64,000 nt of DNA from Acidicapsa acidisoli. Its GTDB lineage: Bacteria; Acidobacteriota; Terriglobia; Terriglobales; Acidobacteriaceae. The translations under genes were made by a program, and so were the position numbers. Location: assembly GCF_025685625.1 (NCBI RefSeq), contig NZ_JAGSYI010000002.1:1-64000 (forward strand), written 5' to 3'. The number at the start of each line of letters is the position of its first letter. Position 1 is the stretch's first letter. The notes beneath the pieces are model-generated. The model did not search any database. It saw nothing but the letters and a program-made list of their open reading frames with translations, and was not told the DNA's origin. Shown piece after piece: positions 1-6,775 of this stretch.

Positions 1-853
1 CGGTTGGATGTGATGGACGCGGTTTGCTCATACCTGCGTTGATGCCTGATTCGATGGTTTGCCTTGCAGTCGCTTCGCCATCTTTCGCAATGTAGCCGTT
101 TGCGATGGATGCTTCCCATAGAGCATTTGCAACCCTGTTTGGATCGATCCATGCAGCCATTGTGCCTAGCGAGTGGGCAGCGTTGTTGAGGGCATGATTC
201 CGGCCTGAGCCTTCACCCATCACGGAGAGCTTGGCAACCTCATCTTCTAGCGCGGCCTCTGCATAGTTCCGCTCTGCATCCGTTCCTGTCAGCGTTACAG
301 GCTCACTCGCGGCCTCTGGTGGTGCTGCCGAACGTTTCTCCCTGAGTAGTCGCGCCAGAGGCTCAGGCAGGCTGGGAATTGCGTCCCATGAGCCTGCCAT
401 CAGCCGGTAGCTCCTGCCGTCTGGCAACACAGCGCCCGGTGCAACGCAGTAGCCGCCAACGCCGCGCACGTCGATACCATCGGGCAGGTTCCCGCGAGAA
501 TTGCTGTAAGGGGCATCGGTTCGGAAATAGAAGTGTCTGCCGCCAGAAGGGGTTTCAACCGTGAGCGCGGTTGAAACGTCGATACCTTGGGTAGCGCAGA
601 GAGCTTCAAAGGCAGCTACGCCGTCCACTCCACTAGGTTTGCGGTCTGCGTCAATGACTACCAGACCGTTTGCGCCAACGGGGATCGCTGGCAGAGCGTC
701 CGTCTTCCAGGTTGCCCCAATCATGAATTGGCTGGAGGTTGCCTTTTGCTCCCACGCGGCGACCATCGGCGTTTTATCTGGATTGGCTGGAAATACGGAT
801 ATACCGTGCCTCGCTGCGCTCAATGCTGCATCTTTATTTGAGGAGTTCGGCAC
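1..853 (-). CDS. Primase-polymerase (prim-pol) N-terminal part, truncated by the window edge
   Basis: This is a phage/plasmid-type bifunctional DNA primase-polymerase (AEP superfamily) that would prime replication of the mobile element. I translated it by hand. It opens with GTG at 853..851, which overlaps the TAG stop of the upstream gene by one base, and stays open to position 1 with no stop, so the C-terminal part lies outside the window. The N-terminus reads like the usual prim-pol opening (ALSAARHGISVFPANPDKTP). The catalytic acidic pair is in VVIDADRKPSG (about 560..630 region). The GGRHFYF motif follows at about 520, then GIDVRGVGGYCVAPGA at about 430..475. A helical segment follows with GEGSGRNHALNNAA. 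The GTG start and the missing end explain why automatic callers may miss it. The family call is confident; whether a helicase domain follows is unknown. Confidence 0.85.
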   Translation of the reverse strand, partial: MPNSSNKDAALSAARHGISVFPANPDKTPMVAAWEQKATSSQFMIGATWKTDALPAIPVGANGLVVIDADRKPSGVDGVAAFEALCATQGIDVSTALTVETPSGGRHFYFRTDAPYSNSRGNLPDGIDVRGVGGYCVAPGAVLPDGRSYRLMAGSWDAIPSLPEPLARLLREKRSAAPPEAASEPVTLTGTDAERNYAEAALEDEVAKLSVMGEGSGRNHALNNAAHSLGTMAAWIDPNRVANALWEASIANGYIAKDGEATARQTIESGINAGMSKPRPSHPT

Positions 854-1332
854 TAATTCACCATTCGCTTTCTGGCTTTATCGCTCTTGCGTACACGTTG
901 ATCGCTTACGTATCCGTACCATTCGCTCAGATTCAACCCTTGACGCAGACACATTTGCAGGAAGACTTCGGCAACGCCTTGATCGGTTGCTACATCTGGC
1001 CCATTCCAAAAAGCATGGCCTCGCCATACCGGAAGGATCATGTGATGACCGGGGGATGTCTGCGTTACCAGTACCCAAAGCATCGGCCTTGCTTGGAACT
1101 CAGCTTCAGACGTGAATATGTCGAACTCATTCCGCAATGCAGGCCGGATATACATTCGCTGCGTTGGATAGGTAGCGAAGAAGAGGCCATCAGCCCCGTA
1201 GACCATAGGGTTATGCTGTTCGGGAGTAGGCTTTGAGAAACGCGCAAGCATCAGAGTGCCAATGGTGGGGCAAGCCGTTTCATAAAACTCATCATCCAAT
1301 CCATGCTTAACAAGATTCGGATTTAGCGGCAT
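853..1332 (-). CDS. Hypothetical protein of the mobile element (159 aa)
   Basis: I do not recognise this protein. It is soluble, has no signal peptide or membrane segment, and is rich in aromatic residues (for example GADGLFFATYPTQRMY and VWRGHAFWNGPD), with a basic C-terminus (DQRVRKSDKARKRMVN). Its ATG at 1332 lies inside the end of the AlpA-like gene (10-base overlap), and its stop overlaps the prim-pol GTG, so the three genes are almost certainly one transcript. By position it should be an accessory to replication or regulation of the element, but this is inference only. Confidence 0.75.
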   Translation of the reverse strand: MPLNPNLVKHGLDDEFYETACPTIGTLMLARFSKPTPEQHNPMVYGADGLFFATYPTQRMYIRPALRNEFDIFTSEAEFQARPMLWVLVTQTSPGHHMILPVWRGHAFWNGPDVATDQGVAEVFLQMCLRQGLNLSEWYGYVSDQRVRKSDKARKRMVN

Positions 1333-1544
1333 GATGCCTCCTTAGACACAGATGATTGCTTAAGTTGTTGCTGCGGTAAGTTAGTTGCCCATTGATTTAG
1401 GCTTGCTGCGTCGATGAGTCTGCGACGACCTGCCTTAACAGACTTAATACTGCCATCTGCCAAGCGCTGATACAGAAAGGATCGGCTCAGGCCAGTGCGG
1501 GAGATGGCCTGCGGAATGGTCATAAGTAAGGCTGAATTGTCCAC
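1323..1544 (-). CDS. AlpA/excisionase-like HTH DNA-binding protein (73 aa)
   Basis: This is a small winged-HTH protein of the excisionase/AlpA (HTH_17) type. The signature is TIPQAISRTGLSRSFLYQRL followed by ADGSIKSVKAGRRRLID, which is the classic helix-turn-helix plus wing that reads 'choose a kinase of DNA target, then insert residues'. Such proteins act as excisionases or as activators at the head of satellite and prophage operons. It is the first gene of a minus-strand operon leading into the 159-aa gene and the prim-pol. The start ATG at 1544 faces a divergent plus-strand gene across a 134-bp control region. The family is clear; whether it drives excision or transcription cannot be decided here. 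Confidence 0.85.
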   Translation of the reverse strand: MDNSALLMTIPQAISRTGLSRSFLYQRLADGSIKSVKAGRRRLIDAASLNQWATNLPQQQLKQSSVSKEASCR

Positions 1545-1678
1545 GGTTGTCCTCTTGCGTTCGGAGTAAGTGTCGAGTTACAGAAAAAACGCTATCATAT
1601 AAATTGCGTGTTGACACTCGAAACATTCGCATTTACGCTGGCCACTGATTCACAGACTTTCACAACTTACGAGGGGTT
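1545..1678. promoter_or_regulatory. Divergent control region of the mobile element
   Basis: This is the gap between the AlpA-like operon (minus) and the ribbon-helix-helix gene (plus). A plus-strand TTGACA box at 1611..1616 is followed after 17 bases by a weak TACGCT at 1634..1639. On the minus strand TATGAT (complement of 1594..1599) is a good -10 candidate, with no clear -35. A GAGGGG ribosome site at 1671..1676 serves the plus gene. The region is AT-rich at 1580..1605. The promoter reading is inference from consensus matches. Confidence 0.5.
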
Positions 1679-2116
1679 ATGGCAAAGATAGGTAAAGGCG
1701 CAGCGCGCACTGAAACGGTTGGAGTCCGTGTTGATCCTAAAGTTCGTTATCTCGCAGAGATCGCAGCGAGAGAGCAGCAGCGCAGCGTTTCGAGTTTTAT
1801 CGAGTGGGCAATCCGCAAGATTCTTACCGAAGGATCGCCAAGCATTGAACCAGGTACAGGACCAATGATCGATCCAACGAAACAACCCAAGCCGATGTGG
1901 GGCGATGGATTGTGGGACGTTGACGAAGCAGACCGATTTTTCCTGCTCGCCACAATGCGAAGCGACCTGCTCACAATCTCTGAGCAAAGGCTTTGGAAGT
2001 TGTTCCATCTTGGCAATCCCACTCAAGACAAGAACATCGCAACATTCCGTGAGTTCTGGAATTCGCCTTCAATTGACACGACGCATCTGAAGGCTGAAAG
2101 CATGGAGGTCGCTTAA
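1679..2116 (+). CDS. Ribbon-helix-helix-like DNA-binding protein (145 aa)
   Basis: The first 50 residues look like a ribbon-helix-helix fold: a short strand (TETVGVRVDPKVRYLAEIAA) followed by a helix pair ending in SVSSFIEWAIRKIL. This is the arrangement seen in CopG/Arc-like repressors, which dimerise through the strand to bind DNA. The remaining 95 residues are a non-basic tail with many tryptophans (PKPMWGDGLWDVDEADRFF) that I do not recognise. It sits divergent from the AlpA-like operon and two bases upstream of the scaffold-like gene, so it may repress the shared control region. The start is supported by GAGGGG immediately upstream. Confidence 0.7.
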   Translation: MAKIGKGAARTETVGVRVDPKVRYLAEIAAREQQRSVSSFIEWAIRKILTEGSPSIEPGTGPMIDPTKQPKPMWGDGLWDVDEADRFFLLATMRSDLLTISEQRLWKLFHLGNPTQDKNIATFREFWNSPSIDTTHLKAESMEVA

Positions 2117-2118
2117 CC

Positions 2119-2658
2119 ATGCCCGAACCAATCGAACAACCTACTAGCGGCCAACTTGACGCAGCAAGCGAATTGCTCAAACTCCAGAAGGTTCACGCCG
2201 AAGTGTTGGGTAAGCGCAATAAAGACAAAGCGCGAATCGCAGAGCTTGAAACTACTTTGACCGAAACGCAGGGTAGAGTGACGGCAGCGGAAGCGAGAGC
2301 GCACGAATTGGAAATTGGCCAACCGCTGAAGCAACTTGCCAAGTCAATGTCCGATGTACCGGATTATTTCTTGCAGACGCTACAGGCTCAGTTTCAAATC
2401 CAGGCGAAGGATGGAGAGCTTTCCCTATTGACCAAAGACGGGAAGCCGGTCATGGATGCAGAGGGTAAGGCTGTTGGCTGCGAGTCTTCAGAACTGGCAA
2501 AGTATCTGACGGAGAACGAGCCGGACAGCGAGCGAACCAAAGTGTTTCGCAAGATAGTTACAGTTTCGCGAGCATCGGGCGCGGCAAGCGGTTCGGGTCA
2601 ACGTCGCACGGAAGCTTCAGGATCGTTCAATCTTGGCGATAACTTCGGTTTGCGTTAG
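2119..2658 (+). CDS. Coiled-coil protein, possible capsid scaffold (179 aa)
   Basis: Residues about 10..75 form a charged heptad-like coiled coil (KVHAEVLGKRNKDKARIAEL onward). A compact middle follows with LTKDGKPVMDAEGKAVG, then a low-complexity Gly/Ser C-terminus (ASGAASGSGQRR) that ends in DNFGLR. A coiled coil plus a 'dGkpv..dGk' block plus a disordered Gly/Ser tail is typical of putative scaffolding proteins found next to phage major capsid genes. Here the capsid gene is 0.7 kb away on the other strand. The gene starts two bases after the preceding stop, with GGAGG inside that gene as ribosome site, and is closed by a strong terminator. The scaffold role is inference; a plain element-specific structural protein is the alternative. 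Confidence 0.6.
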   Translation: MPEPIEQPTSGQLDAASELLKLQKVHAEVLGKRNKDKARIAELETTLTETQGRVTAAEARAHELEIGQPLKQLAKSMSDVPDYFLQTLQAQFQIQAKDGELSLLTKDGKPVMDAEGKAVGCESSELAKYLTENEPDSERTKVFRKIVTVSRASGAASGSGQRRTEASGSFNLGDNFGLR

Positions 2659-2674
2659 TCCAGGTCAAAGAAAG

Positions 2675-2706
2675 GGGTTGCTTCCCATGTGGAGGCAACC
2701 CTTTTT
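2675..2706 (+). terminator. Rho-independent terminator after the scaffold-like gene
   Basis: An 11-bp stem (2675..2685 with 2691..2701, one T-G pair) closes a five-base CATGT loop and is followed by five T residues at 2702..2706. It lies 17 bases after the stop of the plus-strand gene. It also stands between convergent transcripts, so it may limit read-through from the TerS-like gene. Confidence 0.85.
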
Positions 2707-2719
2707 GCTGCGCCTTAGA

Positions 2720-3286
2720 TTAACGTTGGGGCTTCCAGCTAGGTGGACCGAAGTACGCTGGGGAGCTTGCTACTGCCTCCGGCTCCGTCTGGTATACCTG
2801 AGGCTCGTAGATCGACGCAGACGCAACCTTAGCGCCTTCTAGCTGTCTTGGTGCGGCCTCTGGTGCTGTTAAAGCACGTTGCTGTGCAAGTGCCTTAGCT
2901 GCCCATTCTTCATCCGTGCCGTGATCCTTGATGACGAGTACATTGGTGGGAGCTACGGCAACCCCAACGTTGACATTCGTATTCGGTGAATCGTTCTCTC
3001 TGTACCCATGGCGCGATTTCAAAATGAAGAACGCATTCACGTTTGCAGGCTTGTTCATGACCGCGGATTGAACGACCAGGGCATGTAACGCTTGCCGCTC
3101 TGCTTCGCGTCCAATCTCGAAAGCCTCTTGGATCGCTTCGTCTTCATCGCACCAGCGCTTGAACGTTTCACGCGATACGCCGAAATGCTTTGCTATGCCG
3201 ACGATTGCATGACCTTGTGCGGCCATCGCTTCGATGGTTGTTGCTGCCCCTGCTGGTGGATGCTTTCTAGGTGCGCCCATGTTCAA
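2720..3286 (-). CDS. TerS-like DNA-packaging protein (188 aa)
   Basis: The N-terminus holds a helix-turn-helix (AAQGHAIVGIAKHFGVSRET then FKRWCDEDEAIQEAF) followed by a long helix and the block NKPANVNAFFILKSRHGYREN. This order, a recruiting HTH and then an oligomerisation helix ending in a 'fiLK.r.gyre' block, is characteristic of small terminase-like phage proteins that select DNA for packaging. The last 70 residues are Ala/Pro/Gln-rich and probably disordered. It is downstream of the capsid gene on the same strand. No large terminase is visible, so a helper phage motor would be needed. It could instead be an unrelated HTH regulator. Confidence 0.65.
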   Translation of the reverse strand: MNMGAPRKHPPAGAATTIEAMAAQGHAIVGIAKHFGVSRETFKRWCDEDEAIQEAFEIGREAERQALHALVVQSAVMNKPANVNAFFILKSRHGYRENDSPNTNVNVGVAVAPTNVLVIKDHGTDEEWAAKALAQQRALTAPEAAPRQLEGAKVASASIYEPQVYQTEPEAVASSPAYFGPPSWKPQR

Positions 3287-3302
3287 TGCTCCAATAAGAG
3301 GC

Positions 3303-3333
3303 GAGGGGCATCGCTTCAGACTGCCCCTCTTTT
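3303..3333. terminator. Hairpin between the capsid and TerS-like genes
   Basis: Perfect 8-bp arms GAGGGGCA (3303..3310) and TGCCCCTC (3322..3329) enclose an 11-base loop. On the plus strand it is followed by TTTT, a terminator-like shape, although no plus-strand gene ends here. On the minus strand it lies between the capsid stop and the TerS-like start, so it may instead attenuate or protect the capsid mRNA. Confidence 0.5.
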
Positions 3334-3349
3334 CCCTGCTGGGGGAACT

Positions 3350-4384
3350 TTACTTGCTGATGAGGAACGCAATCGGAATTGACTTGCGCTGCGACACGGC
3401 TCGCGTCCAATGGGCAGGATTGGAAAGATCGGCCATGACCGGAGAAGGTCCGGCAACTGCATTCGCGCCAGTGCCATCATTCCAACTCATCCCAAGGGGA
3501 TGCAGCGCGAGATTCCAGCGAGAGAACAATGCAGTCTCGCCCGCGCCGTTTCCAAAGCTCGGATACCGATAGACTTCGGTTCCGAAGCCGGATACAGGCT
3601 CGCTCAAACCGAATCCTACGGCACCAGGGCCAAACAAGATCGTGACATAGACTCCAGCGGTCGCCGTGGTCAAGTTGTCGTCCACGATTACGGCCATGCC
3701 TTTGTAAGTCGGAATGACCATGCTGTTATCGGACGGCTTGAAATACTGAATTTCGTCGTTCTTCAGCATCTCTCCGTAGATGTACGAATGGCAGGCGATT
3801 GCCTTCATGTCTGAAAGGCGGTCGCCAATGGTCAAAGCTGTGTTGATGACTGCGACACCATTGAACGTGTTTGCTGGAACAGTGACATTCGTTCCAGGCA
3901 CGGTCACGGTTCCGGTTGCTCCACTCACATCGTTGACCATATCGCTGTTGTTGTTGGCGACGTTCGAATAGAGCACGCCAAGCAACGAAGCAATGAGCCG
4001 GAATTCCCATTGACGCGCCCAATAGGCGCTAACCCTGCTCTGTACCCGTTCCAGGGCATTGCTTCCGCTCAGATCGTTGGCAAGGTCCATTTGCGCCCAC
4101 GATTGATTGACGAAGGACTTACGAACGACCAAGTCTCGCGCAGTGACCTTTAGAGGGGTTGCGATGTCTGCGGGATTGTCGGTTCCGATGTTGGCTTCCG
4201 TGTCGGGTAAATCCTGCCAGAACGGTACGGTAAAGCTCGGCGCACCGGCCTGAAGGTACTGTTGCATCAGGTTGTTGCGCACCAGGACACCGCTCTGGAA
4301 GAGCGCGGTGCTGACAAGGGAATTCTCAGCGACGTATGCGCTGAAGATTTCAGGAACAATAATGTCTGCAATTTGTGTGGGCAT
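3350..4384 (-). CDS. Phage major capsid protein (344 aa)
   Basis: The protein would form the capsid shell. The N-terminus (DIIVPEIFSAYVAENSL) and the sequence of a long strand-rich body with TPLKVTARDLVVRKSFVNQS, the region about IYGEMLKNDEIQYFKPSDNS and then VYVTILFGPGAVGFG match the common HK97-fold coat proteins annotated as major capsid proteins in tailed phages. The length of 344 aa is typical. There is no N-terminal delta/scaffold domain and no protease gene nearby, which fits a separate scaffold such as the 2119 gene. The start ATG at 4384 lies at the head of the transcript that continues into the TerS-like gene. The fold is inferred from sequence pattern only. Confidence 0.85.
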   Translation of the reverse strand: MPTQIADIIVPEIFSAYVAENSLVSTALFQSGVLVRNNLMQQYLQAGAPSFTVPFWQDLPDTEANIGTDNPADIATPLKVTARDLVVRKSFVNQSWAQMDLANDLSGSNALERVQSRVSAYWARQWEFRLIASLLGVLYSNVANNNSDMVNDVSGATGTVTVPGTNVTVPANTFNGVAVINTALTIGDRLSDMKAIACHSYIYGEMLKNDEIQYFKPSDNSMVIPTYKGMAVIVDDNLTTATAGVYVTILFGPGAVGFGLSEPVSGFGTEVYRYPSFGNGAGETALFSRWNLALHPLGMSWNDGTGANAVAGPSPVMADLSNPAHWTRAVSQRKSIPIAFLISK

Positions 4385-4450
4385 GGGTCTAAACCTCGAA
4401 TCAAAGTTGGATTTCAGCTTGATTCAGGCTTAGGCGACTGCTTAGACCCG

Positions 4451-4494
4451 CCCCGACTGGGGGTGAAACATGATGCAGATGCCCGACTGGGCAT
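4451..4494. other. Two tandem hairpins with identical loops upstream of the capsid gene
   Basis: CCCC-GACT-GGGG at 4451..4462 and ATGCCC-GACT-GGGCAT at 4479..4494 are perfect inverted repeats with the same four-base loop (AGTC on the minus strand). They lie 67 to 110 bases upstream of the capsid start, so they would sit in its leader RNA or promoter. An operator, a leader structure or a protein-binding RNA element are all possible. Confidence 0.6.
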
Positions 4495-4581
4495 AAGTTA
4501 CCTTAGCGCGGAATTCGCCAGCGTGCAAGTCATTTAACTACACATGCATGGGTGGACAAGTGTGGACTATTTGAATGAAGG

Positions 4582-5076
4582 TTAGAGTTCGTACCATTCC
4601 ATTGGAATGATGATTCTCGAAGATTGATAGCGTTGAGACTGAATAAATTTCTTGATGTGTTCAAAGGTACTTGGATCGGTCAACATTTTTGGGATTTCAC
4701 CTCTTGTATAGCTGTCCTTAACTATATGATCCAATATGTTGTCAAGATAAGTCTTCATCAACTCCGTGGATACGCCTGAAAGTGTTTGCTCGTTCTGAAT
4801 TGCACATGCAATTTCAATCAGATTCATCAATTCGGACAAATCTGCGAATCGATTGTCCTGACTTGCCGGATTTTGTTCAGTTGAGCTAATTGAAGAGATG
4901 AGCCGCTGCCACGCTTCACGGAACGCTTCATTCAAGGTCACCAGAGTGGCGACTGAAGAATTCTTGTCTGACTTTCGGATTGCGCGGATTGCAAAGTAAA
5001 CGGAGAGCAAAGCTGCGATGAGCGACAATACTGCGACGACAAAGGACCAAGCTGCTATCCAATCGGCGGTCTGCAT
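4582..5076 (-). CDS. Membrane-anchored protein of unknown function (164 aa)
   Basis: I do not recognise a family. A single strongly hydrophobic segment at about residues 9..33 (WSFVVAVLSLIAALLSVYFA) is followed by basic residues (IRAIRKSDK), placing the remaining 130 residues in the cytoplasm. This soluble part is helical, with AFREAWQRLISSI and LMNLIEIACAI. The layout, a one-pass anchor plus a helical cytosolic domain in an AT-rich accessory region of a mobile element, is common among cargo and defence proteins, but no catalytic motif is visible. It is the third gene of a three-gene minus-strand cluster, four bases after the preceding stop. Confidence 0.75.
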   Translation of the reverse strand: MQTADWIAAWSFVVAVLSLIAALLSVYFAIRAIRKSDKNSSVATLVTLNEAFREAWQRLISSISSTEQNPASQDNRFADLSELMNLIEIACAIQNEQTLSGVSTELMKTYLDNILDHIVKDSYTRGEIPKMLTDPSTFEHIKKFIQSQRYQSSRIIIPMEWYEL

Positions 5077-5079
5077 GTG

Positions 5080-5286
5080 CTATTTCTGCTGGTTCGATTG
5101 CGATGCGCCTTGTCCGCTCCCCGCACTGGATTGATTAGTCGAACTCTGGTTTGGAGTGGTTTGCACAGGTTGAATCTGCTGCTTCAGGTGAGAGGTAGTT
5201 AGTGATTTCTTCACTAGGTCTAAATGGTTAACTGTTAAGCTGTCATTCGCGTGACCAGTGTACTTTGGATTTGTTTCTTCAGTCAT
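5080..5286 (-). CDS. Small repeat-motif protein, paralogue of the next gene (68 aa)
   Basis: I do not recognise a family. The product has two copies of a short motif, DSLTVNHLDLV and KSLTTSHLKQQI, followed by a Gln/Ser/Asn-rich disordered tail (SSTNQSSAGSGQGASQSNQQ). The second motif matches ESLTTAFLKQNL in the upstream 95-aa protein, so the two are related. It ends three bases before the start of the membrane-anchored protein, so all three genes probably form one operon. An antisense or non-coding explanation is unlikely because the motif is shared. Confidence 0.65.
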   Translation of the reverse strand: MTEETNPKYTGHANDSLTVNHLDLVKKSLTTSHLKQQIQPVQTTPNQSSTNQSSAGSGQGASQSNQQK

Positions 5287-5309
5287 TTCTGCCCTCCATA
5301 GTTAGTCAG

Positions 5310-5597
5310 TCATTTTTTGGCGCTGTTCTCGTTCGCCTGTTGCTTAGGAGTGTCACGGTGATGTAGCGATGAGGCATTTTGATTGTTTTGGACCTCAATG
5401 ACGGCAGCACGCTCCAGGTTTTGCTTGAGAAACGCGGTGGTTAAAGATTCTGCCGCCAAGACCTTTCCGCCATTCGAGTTAGCTTTCAATGCATCCTTCA
5501 AATGCTCAGTGGTTCGGCTACCATTTTTGGGAATCGGTTTTACTGTATTTCTGTTATCGGTCACTCTTGGTCCCTTACTGAAGAAGGATTCTAACAA
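5310..5597 (-). CDS. Small repeat-motif protein (95 aa)
   Basis: I do not recognise a family. Two copies of the motif seen in the next gene appear here: SRTTEHLKDAL and ESLTTAFLKQNL, separated by about 20 residues. Basic N-terminal residues precede them and a polar Asn/Gln/Lys tail follows. There is no signal peptide or membrane helix. It is the first gene of the three-gene cluster 5597 to 4582. The paired amphipathic helices suggest a protein-protein interaction role, which is inference. Confidence 0.65.
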   Translation of the reverse strand: MLESFFSKGPRVTDNRNTVKPIPKNGSRTTEHLKDALKANSNGGKVLAAESLTTAFLKQNLERAAVIEVQNNQNASSLHHRDTPKQQANENSAKK

Positions 5598-5696
5598 ATG
5601 CTAGCATGGCACGATATGAGAGGAAGCCCCAAATTTGTGGATGGACCACTTTAATGAATATGGGCTATCCCAACGTGCTTTTGATTCTCAAATACT

Positions 5697-6098
5697 TCAC
5701 TTCGGCGATTCATCCTCGCTTGGATTCCCATTTGGATCGCTCCTAAGTCGAAGTGTGATTGTGCCCTTAACTGAGTGGAGGCATTCTCGACCCTTATTGC
5801 GTCCCTTTGGGCTCCCCTCGTCACCTCGACAATTGAGCCAGATATCCCTTGTGTTCTCGCCCGAATAAAGCATCATGTTCACTTCGCGGTCGAATTCATA
5901 CCCTCCGCGATTGCATCTTGGATTGGAGCATCTCATCTGTCCGCCCTCGATTCTGAGACTCCAAACACCGGACTTCGGATTGTTTCCGAAATCTGACTCA
6001 GTGAACTTGATGATTGCGTCTTCCAATTGTGGATATGCGGACTCGAATTTGGTTGTCAGTCCTAACCATCTGTTGGATCGATCAAGCGGCTCACCCAT
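5697..6098 (-). CDS. Putative zinc-binding hypothetical protein (133 aa)
   Basis: I do not recognise a family. Residues about 55..60 contain CSNPRC, and WLNC and GREC follow further on, which could form a four-cysteine zinc site. The middle (GGYEFDREVNMMLYSGE) looks like a small beta domain, and the C-terminus ends in a beta strand TITLRLR followed by a polar tail. It is separated from the 5597 cluster by 99 bases and from the palindrome-rich edge region by 40 bases. It has the lower GC of the island. Confidence 0.6.
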   Translation of the reverse strand: MGEPLDRSNRWLGLTTKFESAYPQLEDAIIKFTESDFGNNPKSGVWSLRIEGGQMRCSNPRCNRGGYEFDREVNMMLYSGENTRDIWLNCRGDEGSPKGRNKGRECLHSVKGTITLRLRSDPNGNPSEDESPK

Positions 6099-6138
6099 GT
6101 CACTGTCTCCAATTCTGAAATCCTAGGCGAATGAAAGG

Positions 6139-6273
6139 TGAATGTCTACGGACATTCAATTCGCTATTTAGGCAGGGCATTGAATGCTCTATTGGGGCAT
6201 TACCCCGATTTCCATTTTGAATCCCCAAACGTGACACTTCGGTTCAACGCTTCGGAATTGGGGTATACCCCAA
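6139..6273. repeat. Cluster of four palindromes at the island edge
   Basis: Four perfect inverted repeats lie in 135 bases: TGAATGTC-TACG-GACATTCA (6139..6158), GCATT-G-AATGC (6177..6187), GGGG-CATTA-CCCC (6194..6206) and the 16-base palindrome TTGGGGTATACCCCAA (6258..6273). They lie just upstream of the 133-aa gene. They may be operators, initiator-binding repeats or an integration/replication site. The stretch 6099..6775 has no gene I can support. Confidence 0.7.
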
Positions 6274-6553
6274 CTTCTAAATTTGACCGAGATTGACGGG
6301 GATGGGGGCGCGGCCTCGCACGGATCGCAAAATTGGGTGGGTGGGGGGTGCTCAGTCCAGGCTTTCAACCGTACCGGCTGCGCCAACGGAGTGAGCGCAA
6401 AAAAGCACCGCCGACAAAATTATTTTTCGGTGGTAATCGAAAAAAGCGAGTCACCGTGGCGAGCATGGTGCTATAAATGGTGCTAGTTTTCTCATGATGC
6501 TATTTAAGTCGTTTAGAATCAATTAAGTGTGAGTCCCTCACTGCCAAAATAGT

Positions 6554-6615
6554 CCCATCAGGGCACACGTATACTTGACACCTTTTTGCGTCAGGTATAC
6601 GTGTGCCCTGATGGG
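6554..6615. repeat. 62-base near-perfect hairpin
   Basis: Arms of 21 identical bases (6554..6574 and 6595..6615, beginning CCCATCAGGG and ending CCCTGATGGG) are extended inward by TTGAC/GTCAG (6575..6579, 6590..6594), with a ten-base loop ACCTTTTTGC. Outside the arms, CACTGCC (6539..6545) is mirrored by GGCAGTG (6614..6620) after an eight-base AAAATAGT interruption. There are no transposase genes nearby. It is too long for an ordinary terminator; a recombination site, a transposon end pair or a folded element boundary is possible. Confidence 0.75.
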
Positions 6616-6723
6616 CAGTGGCCAATGCACTCAAGGAGTTCCCGTCGCTAACTGAGGTCTGTTTGTGTTCCGGATGGGACAAAGGTTGGCGGGGTTGGCG
6701 GCGCGGCATTTACGTGGATATAG

Positions 6724-6759
6724 CCTCAACGGCCTGTGCCTATGCACAGGCCGTTGAGG
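6724..6759 (-). terminator. Hairpin behind the TonB receptor gene
   Basis: Perfect 16-bp arms (6724..6739 and 6744..6759; CCTCAACGGCCTGTGC) with a CTAT loop lie 17 bases after the stop of the receptor gene. There is no T-run, so termination efficiency is uncertain, but position and stem strength fit a transcript end. Confidence 0.7.
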
Positions 6760-6775
6760 ATGGGGTGAAGAGTCT

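Noticed and set aside
561-1115. Open frame of 184 codons on the plus strand in the prim-pol region
   Set aside because: It is antisense to the prim-pol and 159-aa genes, whose translations carry real motifs; this frame has none.
6351-6395. Stretch resembling the 3' part of a tRNA (possible island attachment site)
   Set aside because: The T-arm cannot be folded with standard pairing and loop, so a tRNA or attachment site cannot be claimed.
6500-6709. 69-codon minus-strand frame across the long hairpin
   Set aside because: It is formed by reading through the palindrome and the flanking gap; no ribosome site or domain is present.
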